DNA of 64,000 bases from contig NC_081415.1 in the NCBI RefSeq assembly GCF_030272615.1, forward strand, positions 108,954,406-109,018,405, given 5' to 3'. How positions within the stretch are numbered: position 1 is the stretch's first letter; each line of letters starts with the position of its first letter. This document shows, in pieces, positions 47,345 through 59,289 of the stretch. The position numbers and the translations under genes were made by a program. This DNA is from Cryptomeria japonica. Taxonomy: Eukaryota > Streptophyta > Pinopsida > Cupressales > Cupressaceae. Below the pieces are notes generated by a model that worked only from the letters and a program-made list of their open reading frames with translations, was not told the DNA's origin and did not search any database.

Positions 47345-47932
47345 ATGGAGTTTTGGGATTTAATACTTAGAGAAGAAGAAGCCCAAGAAGCCCATCAAGA
47401 AATGAATGAAGAAGTAGCAGTTCTGATGGAGAGACTGGAGGAAGAAATCTCAGTTGATCATCCATTATCAACATTATCATCTTCTTCTTCTTATTGTTCT
47501 TCTTATTCTTGTGCTAATTGTTGTGTTCAGAGTGATTCAGCTTTTTCCATGAGTAGTAGCAGTTCTAGGCTTTCAAGTCAATTGGACTGTGAGTTAAAAT
47601 GTAGATGCCATGAAAAAAATGGTGTTGGTCTTAATGGTTATGTTTCTGATGAGTTGGGTTATCTGCTAGGGGCCTCTGATGAGGAGCTTGGCATACCTAC
47701 TGATAATACTAACAGTAATGGTAATTATATTGGAGTTTTAGGAGAGAGTTTTTTGGCTTCTGCTAATAGTACCTTAGGTTTTAATACAGAGGTTGGGGAT
47801 TTAGATATGTGGGAAATGGGTTCTGGGGAGTATTACAGTCAGCCTTATTATGGTGATGATAATTATTGTTTTGCAGATATCATGACTGAGATTGATACAG
47901 AGCTTACATTGCAAAGTACTGTGTTGTTGTAA
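47345..47932 (+). CDS. Single-exon gene for a 195-residue acidic plant protein of unknown function
   Basis: The only intact host-type gene in the window. The start context AAAAACAATGGAG is good for a plant. The N-terminus (residues 8-36) is Glu-rich and probably a coiled coil. Residues 41-80 are Ser-rich with a Cys cluster (CSSYSCANCC), followed by CELKCRCHE at 82-90. Residues 102-118, DELGYLLGASDEELGIP, form the most motif-like block. From memory, closely similar YLLGASD-ELG blocks occur in small plant proteins of unknown function; I cannot check that here. The C-terminus (148-183) is acidic and aromatic (DLDMWEMG, EYYSQPYYGDDNYCF). No signal peptide or membrane segment is evident. Frame, TATA box and poly(A) signals agree, and no intron is needed. 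The Cys clusters do not form a finger that I recognise. Confidence 0.85.
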   Translation: MEFWDLILREEEAQEAHQEMNEEVAVLMERLEEEISVDHPLSTLSSSSSYCSSYSCANCCVQSDSAFSMSSSSSRLSSQLDCELKCRCHEKNGVGLNGYVSDELGYLLGASDEELGIPTDNTNSNGNYIGVLGESFLASANSTLGFNTEVGDLDMWEMGSGEYYSQPYYGDDNYCFADIMTEIDTELTLQSTVLL

Positions 47933-47953
47933 CATGTTAGGGGCAAAAGTGCC

Positions 47954-48135
47954 TTGAAACTAATAAAGTTGTAGACATATGATTTCCGCAGTCCATATCA
48001 TTATTGGGCATATTTTTTATAACAGCTGCGTGAGTTTAAAGTGTTTTGAAACTAATAAAGTTGTAGACATGATTTCCACAGTCCATAATGTTATTGTACA
48101 TGTTTCTGATAACAGCTGCACGAGTTTAATGAATT
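47954..48135 (+). repeat. Duplicated 3' untranslated segment with two AATAAA signals
   Basis: TTGAAACTAATAAAGTTGTA starts at 47,954 and again at 48,046, a 92-bp tandem duplication just after the stop codon. Each copy holds AATAAA (47,962-47,967 and 48,054-48,059) and a shared ATAACAGCTGC...GAGTTTAA end. The gene may therefore use two poly(A) sites. Confidence 0.82.
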
Positions 48136-48139
48136 TGTA

Positions 48140-48690
48140 GATAGATGATGAAGTACTTGGGTTGTGAAATTTGCCAACAATTGGCTGATTGTAAAGAAAT
48201 GTTTAAAGTAAAAGCATTTCATATTGCAGTGTTTTATGTGTACAGATAAATCTGAAAGATTACATAGAATTTAACTGTACATGGACAAAGAAGCTTTAAT
48301 GGGTATTTGAAGGACAGTTCTCTCCTGTTATTGCAGAAATGTAAGGATTTTTTTATCAATATTTGATCTGCACATGGTTTCTTCCATTTGTAAATTTTAG
48401 TAACTGTTTTGCCATTGTGTTGCAGAAATTTTGGTAGCATACAGTGAAGATTCTTAATAAGAGCTCTTCATTTGTATATAAAAAAGTTGCAGGCACACAG
48501 ACAATAAACTCTAAAAAATGTGCAAGAGAACCCAACATATCTTTTGATAACCTGCGTTTTCCAATAATTTCCATTTTTGCCATATATAAAGTTGAATTAA
48601 TTCTCTTATAAAATTTCAGAAAGATATTTTTCCTTCCATATTAGACCTGCCTAAGGAATCTGTCTAGGTTTTCTTTAAGCCCTTAAAAAA
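48140..48690. other. Downstream flank
   Basis: No gene supported. The minus-strand frames 48,234-48,440 and 48,356-48,583 have no recognised family. Confidence 0.5.
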
Positions 48691-48696
48691 ACAATA

Positions 48697-48845
48697 TAGT
48701 ACATCTCACAGATTTTCCATATAGATTTGACTTAGTACATTCTACACATTTTCCATATAAACTTGACTTGGTACATTCTACAGATTTTCCATACAAACTT
48801 GACTAGTACATTTTACAAATTTTCCATATAAATTTGACTTAATAA
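48697..48845 (+). repeat. 36-bp minisatellite, four units
   Basis: TTTTCCATATA or a close variant occurs at 48,713, 48,749, 48,785 and 48,820. Each unit reads roughly TAGTACATTCTACAGATTTT followed by CCATATAAACTTGACT. Confidence 0.9.
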
Positions 48846-48959
48846 TATGTAGAGAAATAAATCACTTAAAATTATATAGCTTAATTAAATAAGTACAATA
48901 ATTTAGATAAGAAGAGTTAATATTGATAATCAAAACAAATATTATAATTTATGTTCACA

Positions 48960-50130
48960 TTTTCTTATTCTTGCTATGGAAGAGGCAATGCTCCCATTGT
49001 TGAGATGGATCCATGGGCTTTGTAGTGTGGGTTAGAGTCTCAATGTTGAGGATTTTGATCGAGCCTCAAAACAAAGGTCCATTTTTTTCTTTTGGGCATA
49101 TTGTGATTGGTGCCCTTCTGGAGTTGTCGTGTTGCATTGGGGGACATATTATATGCATTCTCTTGAGGTTGGGAGCTCTTTGCTTGGTTTGAAATGTAGG
49201 CTTCTCATTCCCCCTATATGTTCTTCTTCATTTATGGACTCCCTTATCAATGTTGTGGAGAAGCGATTTGTTGGCTTGAATGGCGAGTTGTGCAATGTGT
49301 TTCATGTAGGTGATGGTTTTGCACCTAACCCCCATGTTTTTGAGACTATTCCACTAGCCATGATCTTTGATGGGGATTGTCAAGTGCAAGTTGGGACTAA
49401 GATGTTGACTCTTTTGTGTTGGTTTTTGATGCTTCATATTAGCATTTGTCGATTGTCTATGGTTCCTTTTCACTCTATTCAACTAGTGGTGCTATTAAAA
49501 AATGTGGGTTGGTGTGGTCAATGGTTATCATAACTCCATTTTGGTTGTTTTCCTCCTTTTTAGCCAATTGAGAACAATCATAATATGAACCTACAAATTC
49601 TACATTTGATTGTGTATAAGGCTTGTTCAAGGTTAAAGTCTTCTCTAGTTGGAGGTTTATTAGTGTTAGGAAAAATGATATCTTTAGAGGCTAGGCCTTG
49701 AGAGAATGGAAGGTTTGCAACTAGTTCAATATCATTACAATGAGTAATGAATTCTTCTTTACCTCCATGTCCAAGGAGGATAGTGTTTAGATCCATAGGT
49801 ATGACCCATGATTTTTAGATAAGTTTGGGCTATTCCTACAAAATTGGGAACCATGGTTTGATCCTAAAAGGAATGGTCCAACATAATCCATGTTTGGGAG
49901 AGACTCCTTTCTTTGTCACTAGAATATTGGGTGGAGGAGCTTTTAGAAGGTATTGCTAGCTTTATTGGTTATCTATTAAGTATTGATGATATGATTAACT
50001 TTAGAAAATAGTTGGGATTTCCTAGATTTTGTGTGAATGCGAAGGTGGAATTTGTGCTCCCTTGTTCTATTACTTTATCACTCAAATTTGGTATGTGGGT
50101 GTATCATACTTCTTACAAAAGATGCTTAGT
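48960..50130 (+). pseudogene. Relic of a LINE ORF1 (DUF4283) on the plus strand
   Basis: Near 49,650-49,860 the plus strand reads, with stops, WRFISVRKNDIFRG, MSNEFFFTSMSKEDSV, and LDKFGLFLQNWEPWFDPKRN. After a shift it reads VWERLLSLSLEYWVEELLEG, IASFIGYLLSIDDMINFRK and LGFPRFCVNAKVEFVLP (49,885-50,065). The W...FDP and VWxRL..LPLEYW patterns are those of DUF4283 proteins. The open frame 49,129-49,533 upstream may belong to the same element but is not recognisable. No ORF2 follows, so this is a fragment. Confidence 0.55.
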
Positions 50131-52740
50131 TTGGTTCCAAATTTATCATAAGGTAAGTCACTCTATTGTAAGTTGTCCATCGATTAGGAGGAAAACTTAA
50201 ATTCATGGAGTAAAAAGAAGTTCTAAACATAGGTCTTTGTAAGCCTTCAACAAGTTTCAATCTGGATGCGGGGACCCTTATATGGATAGACCTTGTGTTG
50301 TCTGTGTTGTGTATGGGAGGGCTCAAAGCTAACTAGTTAGAAACATACAAATAAGGGTGTGGAGGATGCCCCTCCCTCACCTATTTCACTCTTCAAATGC
50401 ATAGTTAAAATGAAGAAGCCAATGGAGGAAAGGCTAGCAAAGAGTCCTATGAATTCGTATGATTGTAATGGGACAATAAAAATGAGAAAGTAGCTAGTAA
50501 ATATTTTTGCATCAATAAATTAGTGGCTAGGTGTGAAAGACATATTTAGAACTCTTTGAAGCACTTTGAATTCAAGTTGTCATGGCTTGATGGTTTTCTA
50601 GATTAATCTTTAAACTTCTCTTGCCATGTTTCTCATGTTGGGCTATTCCATTGGTGTTATTAGTAATTCTTCAACATTTTGATCCTTGTTATCATCATTT
50701 ATTAAGCTTTGTGCCTCATTGTTATATCTTGTTTTAACATTGTAAATGGTGTGGGGACCTTTTAAAACCTCTTCTTTACCCTTATAAAAAAAAAAATTTA
50801 AATAAATCAATTAAATGGGTAATTAGCTATAAGTTTGATGAGACTGTCATTATGCATGTTTTAATAATTCATTCCTCTAGATGTTACATTTTTAGAATTT
50901 CTTAAAGGATTGTTGTTGACTATCTAATTGTATATTTCTAGGATCACTTCCACAAGTGTACATATGATCTCCATGAGAGAAGACATGATCTTGATATATC
51001 TAAAATGTTAACTTGTAGCTTTGATCTAGTAGACGTTTGTTGTTTGAAACTATTTTCCCTTGTAGATGCTTCAAATGTGTAAGAAATATTGGAATTAGAT
51101 GTCATGCACATTGTAAATCTTAATATTTTAGTTTTAATATTTATATTGTTTATGCTTGAGCTGGCTTTATGTATGACTTGTAGGACGTTAGTGTTGCATG
51201 AGTTTCTAGAAATGAGCCACTCTGATGATTTTAACGTGTTTTTAATTGTTTTCAAGGTAAAAAGAGCATAAATAAAGGGAGTTAATTGTGGAGAAGGAGA
51301 AAATTAAGTAGGACATTTAGTAAACTATGATGCACATGAAAATATTTCTAAACTATGAATTAGCTCAAAATTTCTCCAAATATAGTTCATCCATGGTAGA
51401 GGAGTGGATAATCTAAGAGTGAAAGCACATAAGCAAGTCCCACTGTTGCGCTAAAATAAATCATGCCTAGAATTCACTAATTTGAATCAAGCCACCTTCC
51501 ATTAAATAGGTAGTCAACACTATTGTGACATAATGTGGCATGCAATGGCAGGATAGGGTTTGATTGAAACCTCTTTAAGGTTTTCCTATTAGAAATAGGG
51601 TTGGATAATTTTTTTGATACATTTTCCTACAAACCAAATAATATATTTTATTGTGCATTGAGAGAATCTAATATGTAAAACTCAATAAGGGTTATGGGCT
51701 TGAAGGTATAAGCTGGTAAGATTGTGAGCTTTGCAACAATTGTTTGGCTTAGGTGCTAGCCAACTGGTGTAATATTTTAATCTTATCCACAAGAATTCCT
51801 TGATAACATTCTAGGGATGTGATACAAAACCCTTAATACCAAGTTAGCTAGTAGAAATTGAAGTTCGAATAATCTAGGTGGGTAAGTGCATGAAAATGCC
51901 ATATAAAAACAAGGCCAAAGTAGCAACTTCTTTTTTTCACTAAAATCAGCTAAACCTGATATTGGATGAGTAATTTGAGATGTAGGCACTAAAAATTTTA
52001 AGATATGACAAGAACAAGAATTGTAGTACTCCAAATCTAGTTTAGAAACTATCAATTTTTTTAAAAAAAATTAAGATTAAAAGGGGATGAAATTTTGCAC
52101 ACAAAAAAGTGTTCCTATTTTTCTCACTAAAATATAACATTGTGTTTTGTGTGTGCACCCTTTGTTAGCAAGAAATCTAAAAAAGATAGACTACAGTCCC
52201 GTTCCCAAAGGATTTTTTCTAGTTGTAGTCTATAACCTCAGATCTGGTCCTATTGGGATGGCAATTAGATTTATTCCAGATCTAGGATAAGTACTTAATT
52301 AGAAATAAAACATCATACACAATATTAGGATAATAACATAAATCTCTTTATATTAATATCTTCATTTGCAATGCACATTCCTTATACATCCTTTATGCTT
52401 TATGTCTTCTAGATCTCTATTCTATCATTCTCTTATGTCGCATAGTGACTAGATATCCTATCTATTCTTATATCTTCTATTAGGGATGCAAACCTTAGAT
52501 GACATCTTTAAAGCTAATCTATCTCCTAAGTTATCTATTCTAAAACTCTATTATTGGATTACACACTTATCTCTTTGGACTGGTGTTTGTAGCTTGTTTT
52601 TTGGTCAACATCATCCCTCTAACAAAACCTTGAATTGTCCTCAGCTCAACTATTTTTCTTCTATAGTAAAATATCTCGATAAATAACTTGCAAGGTCTGA
52701 AACTAATCATCCATTGTTTTTTTATCATTTGTAGTTCATT
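50130..52740. other. Unassigned stretch
   Basis: No gene or element recognised. Short open frames (50,944-51,255 minus; 51,783-52,055 minus; 52,486-52,686 plus) show no family resemblance. A short A-run follows CCTTATA near 50,780-50,795 and might be the tail of a retroposon whose body I cannot define. Confidence 0.5.
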
Positions 52741-53040
52741 GATGTGAATGTTGAGTTGCAGTAGCTGTGTTCAGGATTTGCATGTTATGGAGAAAGGTTT
52801 GTGCTTCATGTATCAACTTGATAATGTAGGCCAATTTCAAGCTGACAAAGTCTCCGAGTTGGTAAAATGTCCTACTACCCTTATCCATTTGATCCTATTG
52901 CTACTGATGTTGATCATGTGGACTCTCAATATTCACCTGGGTTGTTCCTTCCAGATCCTGCATTACATCTTACTACTTGTAATTTTGTAATATTTTACCC
53001 TTCAACTATTCAAGTTTATCCCTTATGGGTTTGAGCATAC
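52741..53040. other. Spacer beside the dispersed repeat
   Basis: A plus-strand open frame (52,748-52,990, 80 codons) has no recognised domain. It may be part of the element that carries the repeat at 53,045. Confidence 0.4.
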
Positions 53041-53044
53041 TAGG

Positions 53045-53830
53045 TGAAGCAGTCACTGGTGAGGAGGGACCTCAAAGAGATCAATCTCGACTAGACAACA
53101 AGAGTAACACAAGGATATGATGGAGGCAATGCAAAAAAGATTGCATTATTGCATGAAAATTGATTACAACCAACCGGTAACAACCGAGTTACAACATAAC
53201 CGTCTCACAAGATTGGTAGAACATACATAATAGGTCACATCCGGGACCTTGAATCTTAAGATCTATCTTCTATGCATAATCTCGCTACTTCATTCTTCCA
53301 TTGATTACATTCTAATGCGTAATTACAATTATATATATGATCCAAAGGATCTAGTTGGCCCAAAAAGGGATCAAAACCCAAAGAACAAGACCTAACGTGT
53401 ATAATTAACAAGGTCGACCTTCGCCAAGAGATTCCTTCAAAAAATCCAAAGGATGAAGTGTAGATCGTTAGAAAAGGTCGGCCACATGCCAAGGAACATC
53501 AGAATCAATGGCCAAGGCTTCGTAAGCTTCGGAAGGAGTTTTGGTAGATCACCAAAATAGGTCTAGGCAACCGGTAACAAGAAACTGTCAACCGGTAATA
53601 GGAAACTGTCAAGGAAACCGATAGCTGGAAAATGATCCAAATGCGGTGTGGTCTGGAAACAAGAAAGATGATCAAGTCTTCAAGTAGAATCCAACTCCAT
53701 AGGATCCGGTGAGCCAAAACTGGGACATAGAAAGAAAAGCTGAAACTACAAATAGAAAGCAAAACATAAAGAAAATGTTTTTGGTTGATGCAAGATTGCT
53801 ATGAACCGGGGATGCTCCTGCACCACTAGG
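53045..53830 (-). repeat. Dispersed 0.8-kb repeat, minus-strand copy
   Basis: Reverse complement partner of 32,430-33,240 with the same landmarks in the same order. Short CCGGT-containing units (AACCGGTAACAAGAAACTGT) are tandemly doubled near 53,570-53,600. Same family, opposite orientation, about 20 kb apart. Confidence 0.75.
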
Positions 53831-54375
53831 CCACTACAAGTAGTAGAGATAGAGCTCATTAATCTCTATTGTAGTTAGTTTAGTAGTATCCAATTGGGTC
53901 TCTAGAGTTGTTGGTGTTGAAGCACACCATTTCCTGGCCCCATCTTCCTTAGCCTTTTCAATCTCTTGTTGCACTTCTTTCTAGAGGCTATCCTTGTGAA
54001 CTCTAGGGTCTTGTAAAATCTCATTAATAACTAACTAGAGATGATCCAAAGTGGGTTGTGATGGGTGTCGTTTGATTTGTAGGAACCGGTTCTATATGTT
54101 TTTGATAAGCTCATCCACCTTGCTTGTTATCTCCACATGCTGCTTTAAGATCTCTTTCCTTGTTGCTTGTTGTAACATGTGACCCAATTCAAACTTCTAT
54201 ACTCGTGTGATCCCTCCTATATTCACCTAGCCTCCAACCACTAGAATCACGAAGAGTTGAGTCATGACCTATCCATTCCCTTGTCATAAAATTTGATCTT
54301 GGATCTTCCTTATGCTGCCCTCTTTCTTCTTCAACCATGAATTCTTCTAATGTTTTGTCACTTGGTAAAATCAAA
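53830..54375 (-). pseudogene. Gag-like charged fragment next to the dispersed repeat
   Basis: The minus strand from 54,374 reads MILPSDKTLEEFMVEEERGQ and then a charged, coiled-coil-like stretch (TRKEILKQHVEITSKVDELI, KEVQQEIEKAKEDGARKWCA), with stops, up to the repeat boundary. The position and composition suggest the gag or linker of an LTR element whose downstream part is the 0.8-kb repeat. This is inference; no signature motif is present. Confidence 0.35.
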
Positions 54376-54379
54376 TAAT

Positions 54380-54895
54380 CAAACCCTATAGGTTGGAAAG
54401 ATCATACTCCAATACCACTATAGTGTTCTAGACATTAAATTTCAAAGCTGAATTTTTTTCTTTTATATATATTCAAAAGATACACCAAACAACTTCATAA
54501 TAGTGCATATATGTAAGAAATTAAGGAAAATGAAGCCAAAATGCATTGAAACTTAGCATACTAAAATTTATTGATAATTCCATATTTTATTATATATTTC
54601 AGATTTTATATACATTATTTTATTCTACCCAACAAATTGCAATAAAATCCATCACTTTATTTACGATCTTTACCAAATAGGATAAAGCCCACAATGAAAA
54701 ATTACTCAAAATTGCTCGTAAACACATGAAAAACCCCACCAAAATTGCATTACCAGATCTTGGTTCTTGTGAAGAGGTACACACAACAAAATAAAATCAA
54801 CCTACAACCAAACACACAACAAAAAAAATTGTAATGGAAAATCCAAACCTACAAATTTTGAAATTATAAATCTTACTATAAACTCCATAGTTGTT
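54380..54895. other. AT-rich spacer
   Basis: Nothing recognised. Confidence 0.5.
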
Positions 54896-54899
54896 GCAG

Positions 54900-56830
54900 T
54901 ACCAAATTGAAATCCTAATAATTAGATAATACCCCCAACCTCTAGAATGGTTATACAAATAAAAATAAAATCAAGAAAACTTCCTACCATGTCCAAAACA
55001 CCCATAACACACTAGAAACTCAACTATAAAGCAAAAGTGCAACTTGCAAGAAAACTAGCTAAAACTATCAAAACTATTTGAAAGCTTCAACTTCAATTCA
55101 ATCCCTAGATGGAATTTCCCTCTATGATAATTTTTTTTTCACCCTCTAGACATATCAAACTCATGGTCTTTCACCCACAAGTTCTAATCTTCAATGGTTT
55201 TCATATACTGAAGATGTTGGTATAAATAGTCATTTATAACTAGTTAGTAGTTAACCACTTCCTAGGATGACCTAATCATATTGACTTAAATTTACTTCTA
55301 GGATATCTATAGATTTGTCTCAACTTTTGTGGTTGAGAGGTGTACTCACCTAGTGAGACATCTCTTGCATACACCTATGACACTTTCCTATATACTTGTC
55401 AAGTTTACTCATAGGTGTCCCACAAATGAAAGGGTAATTAGCGATCATTCCCTACCTTCTCACTTTACTTGATTTTCTTTTCTATATAATAAAGTCTACA
55501 TTGTACATTTTACTTACACTTCTATTCTATTATTATTGTATTACATTATTATTTTTAGTTTCATAGATTGAGTGTGCATTAGCCAATCTTATTTTTTGAT
55601 TACTTATTCATATTTCTATGAGTTAAAATTAGTTGAAATATAGATGCATACATTTTTTTAATTGTTTCAATACCCACTCAAAATAACATTTCCCTCACTT
55701 AAATATCATGATTTTTCAAACCCAGGGTTTGACCTAGGCAAAATCCTATCAACCCAACATCTCCTCTTATGTATAGATTTAGGTTTAGCTATAGGTGTCC
55801 GACAAAGACAAAAGACAAAAGCATGCTTAGGACCTAGAGACAAAAGACCCTTCCAAAGCTCATTAGAAAACACCAAGACAAGGGCATTTTTTGTGCCATT
55901 GTCTTGGAAAAGGGTGTTCTGGGTGCCATTGTCTTAGACAAGGGTACGTGGGGCACCATTTTCCTCCTAGATCAGGTTCAAGCTGAAATTTAATAGGGTG
56001 CTAGTGTAGTGCCTTAAAGGACCAGATCTAGATTAGTGTGTAGAAATTCATCAAAAGGCAAGGGCATTTTGGGCTACCTTGTCCTATCAGTTTTAGCTCA
56101 GTTTTCAGGCATAGGTGCACTTTAATTGGAGGATATTTATAGATTTGTCTAGAATGAGATGTATACCAAATTGAAACCGTAATAACTAGATAATGCCTAA
56201 ACCTCTAGAGTGGCTATACAAATAAAAATAAAATCAAGAAAACTTCCTACCATGTCCAAAACACCCATAGCCCATTGGAAACTCAACTATAAAGAAAAAG
56301 TACAACTAGAACAACTTGCAATAAAAGTAGCTAAAACTATCAAAATTGTTTGAAAGGTTCAACTTCAATGCAATCCCTAGATGAAATTTGCCTCTAGGAT
56401 CAAAGTTTTTTCACCCTCTAGCCACATGAAACTCATGGTTTTTTATCCACAAGTTCCAATCTTCAATGGTTTTCTTATACTAAAGATGTTGGTGTAAAAA
56501 GTAATTATATAACTAGATAGTAGTTAACCACTTCCTAGGATGACCTATTGATATTGACTTAAATTTACTTGGAGGATATTTATAGATTAGTCTCACCTTA
56601 TGTGGTTAATATGGGTACTCACCTAGTGAGAAACCTCTTGCATACACCTAGGACACTTGCCTATACACAAGTGTCAATTTTACTCATAGGCGTCCCACAA
56701 CTGAAAGGGCAGTTAGTGATTATGATTGTATTGCATCATTATTTTCACCTTCATAGATTGAGTGTGCATTAGCCAATCTGATTCATATTTCTATGAGTTA
56801 AAATTAGTTGAAAATATAGATGCATACATT
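54900..56830 (+). repeat. Duplicated block (54,900-55,653 and 56,162-56,830)
   Basis: Both copies start ACCAAATTGAAA, contain AAACTTCCTACCATGTCCAA, CCACTTCCTAGGATGACCTA and GTGTGCATTAGCCAATCT, and end ATAGATGCATACATTTTTT. They are direct copies about 1.26 kb apart. The second lacks about 80 bp. The 0.5 kb between them (55,660-56,160) is a different repeat, shared with 59,530-60,510. The arrangement resembles two LTRs or a duplication containing an insertion, but the copies lack clear TG...CA ends. The frames 55,662-55,937 and 56,569-56,772 are not genes. Confidence 0.75.
55660..56160 (+). repeat. Fragment of the LTR-like repeat also at 59.5-60.5 kb
   Basis: GGTTTGACCTAGG, ATCAACCCAACATCTCCTCT, and GATTAGTGTGTAGAAATTCA occur here and at 60,145-60,440 in the same order. 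Relative to that copy about 530 bp (59,605-60,130) are missing after ATATCATGATTTTTC. A GACAAGGGCATTTT / CCATTGTCTT phrase is repeated two or three times within it. Confidence 0.75.
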
Positions 56831-56834
56831 TTTT

Positions 56835-58150
56835 GTTTGTTCGTTGTGTCATGTGCTGCAAAGTTGAGCACAATTTGTGATGTCCATTTGGGTGTAAGAT
56901 TCATCTTTTTTTGGTTAGATTTATGTTTAAAAGAGGCAGAAACCTTCATAATTTCATTGTTAGTAACACTATCTCACAATTGGATCAAGTGCATAGTGGT
57001 TTACTGCAGCACTCAGAAAGGTGATCTATTTGGATGCTATCAGAGGTTTCTGCATTCCCTTGAACTTCTGAAGCTTCTAGTGTGCATACCACTCCATAGC
57101 AAGAGGTATTTTGTGCAATCCACATGTTCTTTGATGTTGTTGCAGGTTGTGAACCTGCACAAACATTGTTAGTGCCCCCATCAAGTTTGGCATCTTTGGA
57201 CTCCACAAACCACATGCAAGTCTCTTACAAAAAATTGATGCTAGTATTGACTGACGAATTTTGTAGACTTTTGCAAAGAATTCTCATGTGTTTTCTTCAA
57301 TGGCATATTGTTTTTTTTGCTATTTCCGCCAGGTAACAAGTGTACAATTTTTTTATTGGTTAATCTTCTATTGGCAACGTCTCTACATTTGGTGATTGCA
57401 AATAGATGAAATCTACAAAAAAATCAATTTGTTGTCTAAGGTCTCTGCACTTCAGCTAGACAAATTACGCCTTTTTTTTGTTCACTTCTCAGTGCAGATT
57501 AATAAAAGCACCACATTTACTTGGTCAATCAGCACCAACAACACACAGAAAGCATGGATTTTGAGAATTCAATGTCAGTTTACACTTTGCACATCGTTCT
57601 CAATGCCATCTCCTCCATTTGGCAATCATTCTCAATGCCATCTCCTCCATTTGGTGTGAAGAAAAATAATTTTCCAGCACTGTTGTAATCCCCCTCTCCA
57701 CTCAGGCTTTCCTTAGTTTCCAGCAATCTCAAGCAATTTGTATGATCGTTTAGCATATATTATTAACTGTCAACTGATTTTGCAAACTCTGATATTTTAT
57801 TTCATTGTCATATAAGTGTTTGTAAAGGGGGAAGCTTTTGTTTTTGCCATAACTTGTAAAAAGGGATATTGTTTGAACTATGGATAGGCATTAGGGAATT
57901 TTTTTTTCACCAATTCTAATGACTGGTTGCATGCATAGGTTGGATCTCACCTTAGAGCATATTTTAATCATTTAGTGCAAATGTAATTAAAAATAGGTCA
58001 TTTACTTACGTAACTTTTAAATGGAAGCTCAAAATTGTGTGTAGTTTTTGTAAAAATTAATATTTTGACATTCTCTTTACAGTGGACCTTAATGCATTGT
58101 AAAAACAATTAAGTTATGAAGTGCCAAAATCTAGGGGGAGGTCATCAAAT
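56835..58150. other. Unassigned stretch
   Basis: The plus-strand frames 56,762-57,172 and 57,124-57,336 show no family resemblance. A TTGTTGCAG at about 57,140 could be a 3' splice site but nothing around it supports a gene. A 28-bp direct duplication (CTCAATGCCATCTCCTCCAT) lies at 57,600-57,655. Confidence 0.5.
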
Positions 58151-58270
58151 ATTGTATATAAGGGAGGTATCTTGAGTTGTACCATTGTGCGCTTCCATGG
58201 GTTGTGTCATTTAACATCTCCGCGTTTCTCTTTTAGCATTTCTTTTTGCACATCAAGTTTGTAACAAAAT
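58150..58270 (+). promoter_or_regulatory. Possible TATA box and leader of the Copia fragment
   Basis: TTGTATATAAGGG near 58,152-58,164 lies about 110 bp upstream of the gag frame. This is a plausible core promoter of a 5' LTR whose left end I cannot define. Confidence 0.35.
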
Positions 58271-59283
58271 CTACTAATCATAGAGTTCAACAAAACCACG
58301 AAGCCTTTAACACCCTTCAACTATCATGAATGGAAAGTGGCTATTTTCCTTATGTTGAAGAACCAAGGGTTATATAAGGTAATTATGGGTACAAGAAAAG
58401 AGTGTAAAGAAAAATGGTTTTATATTGACTTGCTATGTCTAAATATATCTCTAGAGCTTCTATTCCATGTACAAGCCTTGAAAACACCCAATAAACTTTG
58501 GCTATCATTTGAACAACTCTTTGGGAGGGTTGATGAACTAAGAAGTCATGAGTTAAAAAATGAACTCTTAAGTTTATGTCCAAGAGACTTTGACACTTTA
58601 GAGGACTATTTCACAAAATTCAAATCATTGAAATTGCAACTTAAAGAATGTGACATAGAAATGAAAGAGGGTTAGCTCATCCTTTCCATTCTTTCAAGGC
58701 TAAGTCCTAACTATTCTATTTTTATATCCGCCTTTTATTCCACTAAAAGAGCTCTTAGAGCCACATGGAAAATTTCATTTCATTTCAAACTTAATAAGGG
58801 AGCAAGATAAGTTAATCCATATGGGCACCTTGAAGACCACTAAACCTCTAGCATTCATTGCAGGAAAAGAGAAACAAAAGGCTTCAAACAAAGGGGAGAA
58901 ACATAAATATCATAGGATAAGGAAATTAAGGAAGATAAGAAATCCTCTAATAAAATTGACACTTTTTCAAATCAATGGAAAATCAAGAAAGAAAAATTGA
59001 AATGTGTCTTTTGCAAGATATTAGGACACAACAAGAATATATGTATGCAGAAAAGGATTCATCACCTAACATATATTCTTGAGCAACATGGGATTTCAAA
59101 ATCCAATATAGAATCTCCATCAAGTTCAAAATATTCTAAGGCTATGGATAAAAAGGGTCATGTACTCTCAGCTTGCAGTATGGATTGTTCATCTCCACCA
59201 CCAATTGTTGCATCAAAATTAAAAGACACTTCAATGAGAGCCTCCATACGTTCTTCACAACAAAGCAACACATGGAGCATTTG
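58270..59283 (+). pseudogene. Ty1/Copia gag fragment with intact zinc knuckle
   Basis: The frame reads FNYHEWKVAIFLMLKNQGLY (58,305-58,380), LWLSFEQLFGRVDELRSHEL and CPRDFDTLEDYFTKFKSLKL (58,495-58,640). A stop at 58,673 precedes LILSILSRLSPNYSIFISAF. This is the UBN2-type gag of Copia elements, which packages the RNA. A second open run (58,997-59,284) carries CVFCKILGHNKNIC, a complete CX2CX4HX4C knuckle. No protease, integrase or RT follows; instead the LTR-like block at 59,290 begins at once. The gag is cut by at least two stops and a shift. The minus-strand frame 58,383-58,583 is a shadow. Confidence 0.8.
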
Positions 59284-59289
59284 AGAATC

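Noticed and set aside
48234-48583. Minus-strand genes downstream of the 195-residue gene
   Set aside because: Two overlapping short frames without family resemblance; probably chance frames in AT-rich DNA.
51783-52055. 90-codon minus-strand frame
   Set aside because: No recognisable family and no supporting signals.
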